A stretch of DNA of 64,000 nucleotides, from the NCBI GenBank assembly GCA_018806985.1, contig JADANN010000099.1, forward strand, positions 1,922,001 through 1,986,000. Direction: 5' to 3'. Both the position numbers and the translations under genes were made by a program. The notes below the pieces were generated by a model. It had not been told where the DNA came from, ran no database searches, and saw only the letters and a program-made list of their open reading frames with translations. Below, piece after piece: positions 31,150 to 42,800 of the stretch. This DNA is from Angiostrongylus vasorum (lineage: Eukaryota; Nematoda; Chromadorea; Rhabditida; Metastrongylidae). Within the stretch, counting starts at the first letter, position 1; the number at the start of each line of letters is the position of its first letter.

Positions 31150-33470
31150 GTAAGTGCTTAACCACGGTGAAGGTTCACTTCCTGCCAGGGTTATTCGTGG
31201 TGAACGCCAACTCGAAACCTTCAAAAAAAACGAGGGCCTCATTACATCCACCACGTTTCGTAATTTTCGGCAGTTCTTAGATTTGAATAAGGTCACAAAA
31301 AACCGTCTCCCGCCAAACAACGAATTTGCCGTATTGTTGAAAGATATTAGGGATCCACCACGTATCCTATTTCAACGTTGAGGTGAAGGGATGCATATTT
31401 TGCCTGCAAGAAGACTTCTGGTAGCCTGCCGATGTATCCAGGTTTATCAAATTAGTGTTTTATTTTCTTTTTTCTGATAAGTTTGGAATCAATTTTCCAA
31501 CACCGGAGGGCTTTGTTTGTCTATGGCGAGAGATGGACTTATAGACCATTGTGTACTACAGGACATCTCTGACCATAACGTTACACATAGTTTCTCATCG
31601 GTTAGATGTTGAAATAACGAAAAAGCATCTTGAAGATTCTTCCGATTATCACCCAACATATGAAAAGGAATTCAAAAACAAATGCCGAAAACTGAACAAC
31701 GAATAGGGTCAAAGTGGCAAAAGCTACTGGTTTAAAACCATCAATTAAAGTTGAACTACGAACAAGTCCTGTCCTATAAATATCAAAACTCACAAGTTAG
31801 TATCTAGTAACAACTTTGTGTTTACCGATCCATTCAAGATCAGACCCATGGTTTTAAACGGTAGTACATAGCCAGTTTTTAAAACATATCCCACCCCATC
31901 TAACAAACACCCAAGTGTTACTGGATCATCTACGTAACGCGCGTCCCAACAGCGCGTACATGATGCAGTCCTTCGACGTTATTGCTCTGTATGCAAACGT
32001 GTCGAATGACTTCGTTATGCAACCCATCCTCGAACTCCGTATACAACACAAAGGAGCAATAAACATGTGTGGTTTCACGATACAGCAGTTGATGGCGCTC
32101 TTAAAAGAATAAACTGCTCAATCTTCAGATGGTCCGGAAGTTACTACGCTCAAATTAAAGGGTTGGCAATGGGACAGCGACTGGCACCAAGCGTTCCCAT
32201 TGCATTTATGTCTAAGGTGGAAGCACTGTTAACCAATCTCCGGCCATCAGTCTACTGTAGATATACAGATGATTGCTCTGTCACTTACTCCACAGAAAAG
32301 GAAATGAAGAAATGCTTTCAGTTATTGGATGAATAGTCAGAGCACCTTAGTTTTACCCAAAACGAGCTGAAAGAAAAGTGGCCCCCCATTTCTGTACGTT
32401 CAAATTAACCTATCCGAAAATGACTACATCATGAAGTGGAATCAAAAGCCAAGTTGCAAAATGTGTACTGGTTTAGGTTTATTACATCTCCTCTCACTCA
32501 CACAAAAAAATTTGCGCTCGTAAGGAACATGTTTCAACAGCCATGAGCGTATCCATGGAAAGAAAGCAGAAGGAAGAATCCCTGAAAATGGTGCGGCGAG
32601 AGAGTCCCTTTTATCGTGCCATTTATTCCCAACGAATTTTGTACAGCTATAAAACGTCGCTTAAGAAGAGCTGGTCTAGAGAATTCGATAACAGTGATTG
32701 AAATATCACCGGACACTGTAAAACATCAGTTAGTTCATGACCGCCCATATGACCGTCTATGTATACCGAAAAATTGCATAATATGCCTTAACGGTAGAGA
32801 TGGTGATTACATGAGTTCGGGTAAGATTTATCCTGTCCTTTATTACACATGCGGGGACGAAGACATAGTGGAAGCGGCTAGAGCATTGCGCACGCGTATA
32901 AAAGAACACCTGATCGGCAAGCATAATGCGAAACCAAATGGTTCACTTGGCGCTCACAGAACGCGGAAACATGACGTAGAATATCTTAAACTAGAAGTCA
33001 CTATCGTCACCTAGGAATCGCAAACTTCACAGCATGGAACTCTGGAAGCATCCTGGATAAGTTCCAAGAACCCGAAAATGAGCTGCAGATAGGAATGCCT
33101 CGTTATCACATCTGATCTCACACAGTATTTAAGACTGACACTTTTTGTGTAAGAGAGGCACATTAGGCTTGTATTTGAACTGTGCGCGGCTTATTTCCAC
33201 TGTGAGTGTGCGAAGAAGCTATTTTGTTTTCAATACGGATGAAATCTGGGTTTAGCATTTTCTCCGTTTTGTTTAGGGAAGGTGTTTCGATAAATAGATT
33301 ACAGGCAGCTTGACCCTTCTCCAGGCTGTGAAGAAGGCGAAATCCGTCTAAACGTTACCTTTTGGAAACAAAAAGTATAGTAACAACTCAGTGTGTGCTC
33401 ATTTAGAGCACAGTAAACTAATGTTTATCTTTTATGCATGTGTTATTGTTTTCTCTCGATAATAAAATAT
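31150..33470 (+). mobile_element. Penelope-like element with RT and GIY-YIG remnants
   Basis: Pieces appear in the order of an endonuclease-bearing Penelope-like element: an N-terminal segment (31154-31381) with NRLPPNNEFAVLLKDI, the fingers/palm region (31915-32336) with SFDVIALYANVSND, the AQIKGLAMGQRLAPS block and the catalytic box YTDDCSV, a KWNQKPSCK-like block near 32440, and an open frame at 32616-33014 with zinc-binding cysteines and a GIY-YIG-type segment (YYTCGDEDIVEAARALRTRI then KEHLIGKH). The 3' end carries AAGGCGAAATCCGTCTAAAC. A degraded R1 SINE interrupts it at about 31385-31580, and several frameshifts and stops are present, so it is inactive. Confidence 0.85.
31385..31580 (-). 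repeat. Degraded R1 SINE inside the Penelope-like element
   Basis: Weak but ordered matches: TGCCGATGTATCCAGG, TAAGTTTGGAATCAATTTTC, ACCGGAGGGCT and GTGTACTACAGGACATCTCT. Confidence 0.5.
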
Positions 33471-33639
33471 CACGAGTACTACTCCTGTAGAGATATACGA
33501 AGCTGGCAGCCCGTCTTTGCTCCGTTGGGTTGACAAACACGTTCTGCATTTAAGCACATGTGTTCATGCATGCAAAGTTCGGTTAGCTTTCGTTTACATG
33601 GATTGAACGCGCCATACAAACATTTTTTTTCTTTTTTAT

Positions 33640-33995
33640 ACGCTCTGTTTTCACATCTACTGCGCAGATCCCAACACTTCTCACATCCGATTCGTTTCCT
33701 CGCACCCATCATCTAAGAAGACCTCCCAACTTCTACGTCGCACTCCGGCTGGTCCTCAAGGATTTTCATTTCATCTTGAATGTCGTAGAAAGCTGGTAGA
33801 CTCGATCCAACTGAGATCCTGAGACAGCGGAGCTGGACAGTTCCCAATTGGATTCCAGACAGTGTTGTTCCCGAGCAGGTCCGATACGAATTTCCCGACT
33901 CCGAATGGATGAGAGGCTTGAGCCCTGAGAGGGTTCGATCCAGAACCGTGCTTGTGATGACCGGCATCATTACCAATGTGCTATCCATCGCCTTA
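33640..33995 (-). repeat. R2 SINE copy
   Basis: On the minus strand the head has GGCGATGGATAGCACATTGG and the B-box-like GGTTCGATCC is replaced by GGATCGAACCC order. The body includes TTGAATGTCGTAGAAAGCTG on the plus strand. Confidence 0.75.
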
Positions 33996-33999
33996 CAAA

Positions 34000-34605
34000 T
34001 GACCTGAGTATGAGAATTTTCGGAGGCATACTCAACACCCATAATGCGATCCGTATAACTTGCTAGTGGAGATTCTGTCGTCAAGAATACCAAAAATCAC
34101 CCATTAAGAGGTGCAACAGCCGAAGATAAGGCACGGATGGGACACAAAACGCAAGGCTGCTAAAATCTCAGCGCCATAACAAGTTCCCTAGATCTGAAAG
34201 GACTACGACGGCCACCATTATTTATGACGTAAGCGTGCCAGTATCGGACACCTCAGTTGGAATTCCATGATGCAAGATAAGCACGATCAAGTGCGACACA
34301 ATCACACTGTAAAGACAGGAAGGCTTTCTTCATTAGGCGAAATGAAATGCATATACGCCTTGTAATGTAGAGGAATTGTTCTTCAGAACAGGTGATAGTA
34401 CATAAGATTCGATGAAGATGGTGTCCTTTCCCGCATGAGCTTTTCCATGAACATTGGTTTCTCTGGACAACTAACGACTGAAGTCTAACGTTTACGATGA
34501 AGAAAAAAGTGTCGATAATGCTACTGACAATATTCATCGTCTACGCATCAATCAAGCCACGACAGAGACACTACAGTGACATCCTATACGAAAATGACTT
34601 CTGTG
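34000..34605. other. No gene recognised
   Basis: A minus-strand frame of 94 codons at 34253-34537 has no splice context and no recognisable family. Confidence 0.4.
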
Positions 34606-34611
34606 AAGGAT

Positions 34612-34888
34612 AAAGGATAAAGCTTTCGCGTTTGGCCAATCCCTGAGGGATGTGCCAGGCAATCGACTTCATCAATCATCGTTAGAGGTGAATGAGTCTA
34701 TATATGGCCTATACAATGACTCCCAATGGGCTACCGATGTATCAAGTCAGTGCTGCTATCCTCCCAAACAGGTCTGGTACAATTTTTTCCGACCCAGGAG
34801 GGATGCAAGGCTAGGTGAGTCTAGGGCGCGGGATCGAACGCATGTGTATTACAGGACACCTCTAACTACTTGCGCTACGCACGCCACT
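34612..34888 (-). repeat. R1 SINE copy
   Basis: Contains AGGATAAAGCTTTCGCGTTT (tail), CCAATCCCTGAGGGATGTGC, and a tRNA-like head ending CTTGCGCTACGCACGCC on the plus strand. Confidence 0.85.
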
Positions 34889-35740
34889 ATAAGTTCTACA
34901 CAAATTTGGGAAATTCAACGCCAAGGATTGACGCAGAAAAAACAACTGGAGACATTGGTGATAACTCCAGATGTCCTCTCAAAACTGGATGTGGAAGCGG
35001 TAAAGGATAGCGTGCCAGAATAAGACTTGTCATATTGCCAGATGAGATTGTGTAATAGGAGAAATGTCTAATAAACCACTGCATAACCACAATTGTACAT
35101 GGAATCAGACCGCCGTTTATATTGCGCAAGGTTGACTTCTTACGGTAGGCAGAAAATAGAGCAAAATGTAAGTTATCGAAATCATAAAGCAGTCATAAAT
35201 TCTGATATTTTCCAAAGGAATAAAAGAGAACATCTCGATAACAGTGGCAAGGAACTGGGGAGTTTGGTCTGGAAGAGATGTCTGGCTTCAGACCATTGAG
35301 CTGATACACCAACGTAGGGCTAGACAAGCCGAAGTCAACTGTCACCTTACGCAGACCTTGCAAAGCTTTAAGTAGAAGCGATGAAGACAAAGAAGATAGT
35401 AGCAACATAGAAGAACATCCGCAACCTCTCCTGCTATGTTATACTAGTCGAAAGTATCGTGTCCCAATGGTAATCTCTGAATCCCACCATAGTAATCACT
35501 AGACACAATATCTCCATAGAAGAAGAGCATCTGCACCTCAGATTCTCACGCATCACCTACCATAAAGTAAGTTTTTGTATCGGTGATACAACCACGTTGT
35601 TACAGATAAGAGACCTACATTGGCAATGTTCGAAAAACCGGCCTGATTTCTTTACTAAGCATGTTCTTCAAATAGTCAGAACATATGATTTGTTTAATAA
35701 GTTATATGGGCCGAATCACATACTGCATGGGTTCCGACAC
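34889..35740. other. No gene recognised
   Basis: Short open frames on both strands without supporting signals. Confidence 0.45.
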
Positions 35741-35749
35741 TGTTTTCAC

Positions 35750-36060
35750 CTAGTTTATTGTTACACATTCGTCATCTACAATGATCTGCTGATATGGGCG
35801 TGGGTGCACCGACTTTAAAATTTTGGTTTCTTCAATAACGTTGTTGAATGCTCATCGAACCGATGCTTCTGGAATCCTATCGTAGTTCTGCTAGTGTTGG
35901 CAGGTCTTCACCACAGGTAATCTCAGAACTTCACATACTGAATCCCTAAACGTCTAATTTGCTTACCCTAAAAGGATGGAAGGCTTGTCTTTCACAGTTC
36001 AAACGAGTGACTATGCATGTATTCGACACATGTAGCTAATGCCGTGACCCGAATCATTTT
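35750..36060 (-). repeat. Degraded R2-like SINE
   Basis: Recognisable only by scattered blocks: ACGTTGTTGAATGCTCATCG, GGATGGAAGGCTTGTC and a head region with GTAGCTAATGCCGTGACC. Confidence 0.4.
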
Positions 36061-36888
36061 TACCTACGGAGGGTATGGAGGTTCTAATCAGCACAGGGCC
36101 GCCACATCAAAAGTAGGTGTATTTCATGGCACCCTCTGACGAAGGTACTTCTCACACCTTTGTGATTATTAAGGGTAATGTAAAAAGGTAAAGAAGCACA
36201 GACGAAAGACTCGGTCCACATATTCATTACCTCAAAGTCTTAAGTGCAGGACACATGTCTATAACACCGATTATCACTCTCATCTTCAACATTTTCTCGA
36301 CGGATAACTTTAATCCGCTTAATCATTTACTCTTTACTCACCAATCATCAAATACTTTCTTTTCACAACATAACTGGGATATAAAACAATTTTCTGTGGT
36401 CACAGATAGGACATCGGATCAATAAGAGGAACAAAGTGATGAAATAATTCATGTAGAAATTCTCAGTATAACGAGATCCGTAGAGATCAATGAGGACACT
36501 TCGAAAATCGAAAACTCAGTCAGAACGTTAAAATATTCCAAGAAAGAAAAAATCAAAATCCCTCAAAAAAATTTAAACAAGACTTCATATATGAATAACT
36601 AGAGGTAATATGGCATCCAGAAACACTTCAATGCTCAGTTAAATAGAAACCACATTCATATGTCCAATTTTTCTCAGTCATGATTCATTCAAACTTCAGT
36701 TCATTTGCACCGGCACTCTTCAGTTCGATGATTAAGAATGGATCCCTTCTTACTACCTACATTTTCATCGTTACATTTGTTCTTCTCCCAAAATGATCTA
36801 CTTTTTCATCTCCACTTATCTATTCCAATACTACATCCAGATATTCACCTGATTAAAATGACGTGCTGTCATTATAACAACACTAGAA

Positions 36889-39800
36889 CTACAATCCGCC
36901 AGATTTCCGAAGCAAGCAAAGAAACTTCAACTTTTCCAAGTCGTGGTCTTCATTTGCTGGATCACAAAACGTTGAAAAGAGTTCAAACGATATCGAGCCC
37001 GGCTCAAGACGAGCGAGTTGAAAAAACTGGAAGCAAGAATTTCGTTGCATTCAAAGGAAGCTAATGAATGTATCCTGTGAACGGACCATAAATGTAAAAG
37101 TCCTCACGTACAACACACATAGTCAAAATCTTACCAATAAATGCTTCACATACGGGAGAAGCAGTTGTTTCGCTTCGCTTTCTGGGGCACTAGCTATCAT
37201 TCGGACAATATGACATACGGAGCTAATGGGCTGATAAAGCGAGCCTTAAAGCGATGAGTGAAAACCATTCAAAACACCACAGCGGTTAGAAAACCATAAT
37301 GTTTAGAAGTTAGTACAAACAATTTGGCCTTGCAAAAGGACTACACCTTAGCTAAAAGAATCTACCTTGGCTAGATCCTTTGACAAACTTGTTAATAGCA
37401 ACTTCAACCGTCTCTTGCAGAATTTTAATGGAGGGATGAACTTGTGCTTCCCCTAACAACCTAGGTCTTTTTTGTTTAGGCTCGCTACTCTTCGAATCCT
37501 CGACTTTTTTGTATTCTCTATCAATAATCCAGACAGACATAAGCATTACCTGAAACTTTCAACGTCGATATCAATTCATGGTATGTGTAGCAATCCGCTC
37601 ACACAATGTACCTGCGTAAGTAACTTCACCAATGGGATCACATAGGGTACCTCAAACTGTACCTGACTTTTCTGGTCCATCATAAAGTCAACCATCAACT
37701 GGAAAAAGAACACTTTCCGCCCAAATGAAAATATGCACAGTAAAAATCACAATCACATGTTCGAAGTCAAATCACAGTGACCAGAACATACATGATAAAT
37801 AGAAATCTTGATAAAGCTAAAACGATAAAGCTCTCGGCGCCTGAGGGATGCGGCACGCACTCGACTTCATTAAATATCATCATTAGAACTTCATTCATTA
37901 GAAAATCATTAGAACTGATTGAATGCATATCTGGCCTTTACAATGAGTCGCGGTGGCCTAACGATGTATCGAACGAGTGCTGTTATTCTCCCAGACAAGT
38001 CTGGTACCAATTCGCCGACCCCGGATGGATGGAAGGCATGGTGAGCCGCGAGCGCAGGGATCGATCCATGTCGTCTTCGACCGCTGCGCTACACGCGCCA
38101 TAGAAAAGAGAAATCTTGATACTTGTGCAATACCACGCATGCGGTGATGAGTGTTTCCTGAGGTTCCAGAAGCAGACAAGCACAAATCGTTTCAATAGCA
38201 CGATCCATGACGTCTGGACATCGAAGTTTCATCATGTGATGCATATAAAACTGAAAAGAAGATATTTCGCTTTGGTTATAAAGAAGCCTTATTTCTTTGA
38301 ACATTTGGCAATTCAAAGTAGGTTCTAACTTTCTTTCAGTGATATGAAATAATGTTTCCATTGATGAAAATCCTTGTGTTTCTTTCAAGTCGTTCACCAC
38401 GTCAAGGACGCAGTAACCTAGCAGACGTGATGATAGTGGTCTTATCTAAACAGGATATTGCATACCCAACTCCGAACTACTAGCAATGTGGACTCTGTTC
38501 TTCCATCAACTCAAGCTCAATTTGTCAAAGCATCATTGTTCAAAGGCCAAAGGTTCCCGTCTCATCATCGTTTACATGCTTCTTCCGTATTTCAACAACG
38601 GTATCAAAAATTGATTCCTTAGTTTAAAATTTGATGCTTACCACAAGAATCCGAATATTCTCATTCATGGTCTAAGGTTCACAAATTTGTACTAGGCTTT
38701 CAAGTGAGAATGGAACGAACAATAAAGGAAAGTAGCATTAGATTGAGACCTAAGTGGAGCTAGGAAATCGTCTCTGTCTTTTCTTGGATATTTGCGAAAA
38801 GAGTGACCTTAACAGCACAGGAAAGTACCATACTTGTATAACGGATAACGAATCGTCCATAATCTTAAATGCATGAACCTTTTTTACCCATTATGAAATA
38901 AGTCACCAACCATATGAATGAACTGTAACAACTGCCTGCTAGAGGTTCCAAAAGGATTGATAATCGAAGACAGTTCACGCTTCATTACTAACACAACAAG
39001 AAGGTCCTTCTTGACAAAGATGGAGTCGGGGTAAAATTGGAATGAGATGAACAATAAACAACTGCTGATCAATACCTACTCAATTTTCTACACCGATGGA
39101 AAACAGGTGCACAAGGGAAATTCTAAAAACAGCGATAACCATACAGTGAACCTCAGCACTTCCAAAAAAGCGCATGATATAGTGACCTAGTAGACACTTA
39201 CTCGGATGGCTCAGCTTCACTAGTTGTGTGGCCCCAGCCTAATTTCCATTTTCTCGGAGTTCTGCTGCATAACCATTGTGGTTCCCTGGAGTCAGCCAGG
39301 CCAAAGTCTGCCCTAGGTCGTCACAACCGCAAGCAGTCGCCGCCCTTGTGGATAAGAGGGAGATTTGAAAGCACGAGACTGGTTTGATACCAGGACGATG
39401 CTAGATCCTGGTATGTTTACTCTTAGCTGGGCTTCCTAATGGAAAGGCCGGACTCCTTCTCGACTTGGACGATAAAATCTAGCACGCCATGAATTTACGC
39501 GTTTAATGCTTTAAAAATATGTATACTAAATCTCAACATTTACGCTGTGACTCCCACCAAGGAACCACGTGGAAGAAGTCGAGTTGTGCTGAGGAGTTTA
39601 AATGCAGACAGAACTTGTTTCAAGAAATCTCTCCATTTTCAAAGAAACAATCCACCAGAAGAACCTCGACAGCATCCTCTTGTTTTCCAAATGGGGGATG
39701 AAAATGAAAAAAACGGCCATTCGAATAGTGCAAACATAAAACACTTTTACAACATTTAAGGAGGTACCATTTTTCCTAAGCATTGATTTGCTAATAACAC

Positions 39801-42800
39801 TGTAATATTGCTTAAAAAAGCACCGTAAAAAGACAATAACCAAAGGAGAGGTATTGAAGCAAACAAAGGATAAAAAAGGACAAAGTTCTCCGCATTAATC
39901 AATCCCTGAGGGATGCGCCATGCATTCGACTTCATTAAACGACGTTAGAGGTAACTGAATGCATATCTGGCTTTTATAGTGACTCGCGGTGGTCTGCCGA
40001 TGTATCGAGCCAGTGCTGCTATCCTCTCAGACAAGCCTGGTACTAATTTGCCGACCCGGACGGGATGGAAGGTTTGGTGAGCTTTGGGCTCGAGGATAGG
40101 CCTCATGTATATTGCAGGGTGCCTCCGACCATTGCGCCACGCGCGCCCAGTTAGAACTCATGTGCCAGAAACGGTGTAAGAGAATAGTACTTATCGGTGT
40201 ACAACAGATGAAGATGAGATCAAACATATTTACTAACACATTAAGTAGATTCTTAGATACCGTTCCCTCAAATGCCATTTGGAGATCAGCATTCGTTTCG
40301 TTGTCTTACAATCGTCATCCTTACAAGTGGTCGTGTTTCTGATGGCCTGTTATTATTTCTGATAATTGTTTTGGTGATCGAACATTAGTTCCAACGTGGC
40401 CTCGGGACTTGTAGTCTTATATGCTCAGTGAAACGCCGAAAAGCCGTGTAAAGAACTTCCTAGGTCTTCACAGTAGGCAGGCACTAGCCTTACGGATAAA
40501 AGGAAGTTTTGCAACGTCGTAGCTAGGATCTTTCTAGGGCGGCAGAAGCTCTAATCGAGGACGATGTATTAGCCAAATTCGAAGACCTCAAGTAACAACA
40601 ACAAAAGATCTGGAAAGGAAAGCAAATAAACAAAAGATAACTAAGTGTTGGAACAATGTCGCTACTTGACAAAGACAACCTGAGCTTATACAAAAAAGTA
40701 TTTCACACACCAGGTAATGCGTTTATAATGAAATCAGTATGTATGTGGAAAACCTTAAAGTAGTGTCACAAATGAAAGAAGAACCCATATAGTTAAAGAA
40801 CGATATACGGACAAGACTGATGTGGACTTCCATAATGGCACAGTAGCTTCACGAGAATTCACCAACAAAGTGGGTGAATGCCCACATCAACACTAGAACC
40901 ACATGCAACCTTTGACACCCACAAACATTCAGAAACAAGCCAGTGGATAAACCTTTCAGAAAAAAAACTCAATGGGCAAAGAGGCTGGAAACCTTCATGA
41001 GATGTGATATTTTTCCCAGCAACTTGCCTCAAACCATGATTTATGCGCTCCAGCTCTGTTACAATGATCGATTAGGCGTAGTACATTAGGACTTGCCCAG
41101 TTTTGTCGCTGAGCATAAAGCCATGCTTTCTTTAGCATTTCCTTATCAGGTATCTAAAAGTATACCAGCAGATTAAGGTGAAAGAAACTCGGGCTAGGAA
41201 ATCGTCTAAAAACTACTAAGTATATGGGAAAAAAATCCCTGATACCTGTCTCCTGTGTAATGTCGGAAATGACCTCTTTGCGATAGCCATTAATGTAATG
41301 GTCATTGGAGGAATAACTGAATCGCATTCACACATTTCGTCCAGCTGTCTTCGACATACCATTCTCGTAAAGAGCCACCTAAAACACAACCAAGTATGAT
41401 TATAGAAAATACTTGTCTCCGTTAACGTATCAAATGCATCATAAGAGTTCATTCATTTCCACTAGAAGGATGATTATCAAAATGGGACTGGGACGAAGAA
41501 CAAACCAAGGCTTGTATGGATGTAAGTGGTGCCATGTCCCAGTGGTTTAATGTACAGTTTCAACCAAGAATGGACTGTATGCATTGATACCAATTATAAG
41601 CAACATCTATTAGCTTGAAAGCATACTCTTCCCGGATATTTTCCCACAGGAAGCTATTGGTCAGAATTTTTCATTCCGTCAAAAACATTTCGGATACAGC
41701 TCTCGTACCAGGCGTGCTCCATGAAAAGCTCTTCTTTACATTCAATAATTTGGGAAAAAAAAACTGCTTAGGAATCTATTGGTCTTATATTAATCCCGCG
41801 GTGGCGTTTTTTCTAACATCTCTGTTGTGTTGGCACACAAAGGTACGAAACTTAGGGACATCAGCATAATACTGTGAATCATTGAGGAAATGTATATACT
41901 ACAAGTGCTGTATCTAGAAGGACTATGTGTGAACAGAGAGCGCAATCATCAATATGGATGAATCGAACCAGAGGGAAACATCACATATCATTTAGATCAT
42001 ACTCTCATAATCTTTCCCTGATGTTGTAGATGTCGCTCTCAAAAAGATTCGTGTTAAAAACCTAAAGTTCTTATAATTTACATCTGTTACATATTACCCA
42101 CAATCATAGTGACCAGGAAATTGTTCTACATACACTTCTCGCACCAAATTTACATAAAATTACCACCATTACAACTCTGTTAAATTTACGGAAAACAATC
42201 TGCATACTCTCTTGCAACTTCTGTCAACAGGATCCATAAATGAACCGCTCATGAACAACTTGCAACGTCCAACACACGTATTGTCAACCAGAAAAAGTGA
42301 GCCAGCAGTATTTCAAATCTGTATGTGGTCATTATTTTGGATCAAGAGGATCAGATAGAAAACTGAACAGAAACTCCGGTAATCCCTTTATCATGGTGCA
42401 TTCAGCAATTATAATCTGAAAGCACAGAACACTAAACCTTTTCATCAATTCACGAATTTTTTCTGCCTAATAGACCATAAATCCTTTGTCCACATCATTT
42501 GGTCTCTCCCATAAGAAGTCGCCTCGCCAGATATTAGCCAAAATACATTCATAAAAGTGTATTCGTTTTGTGCATCCAAGCGGGAGCAGTAGGTTAGGTT
42601 CACTGCACTGAAAATGGAGACAACTCCACGCATCATGTCGTCCGACCATCGTCACTGATATCGGAGTCATCCTCGTCTTTATCCTCCGATTCACATTCTT
42701 TAGATTCTTTCATAGGCAGCACACGAGAAGTCACATATTTTAACCACTGAATTCAATGCCCTTTTGACCACTTTAGTGAGCAATCAGACGGAAATGAGGA

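Larger units (their letters stand above)
39076..41027 (-). other. MED24: GC-AG intron of MED24
   Basis: The exon ending SWFE at 41028 is followed by GCAAGTTG, a textbook GC donor (GAG then GCAAGT). The next exon starts at 39075 after GAGTAG in the same phase. The in-frame alternative reads into a TGA ten codons later. A GT four bases further in (A then GTTGCT) is possible but breaks the phase with the next exon. Confidence 0.65.

Noticed and set aside
33713..34093. Minus-strand frame of 126 codons
   Set aside because: Largely the R2 SINE body.
36738..37064. Plus-strand frame of 108 codons
   Set aside because: It lies opposite the final MED24 exon and has no support of its own.
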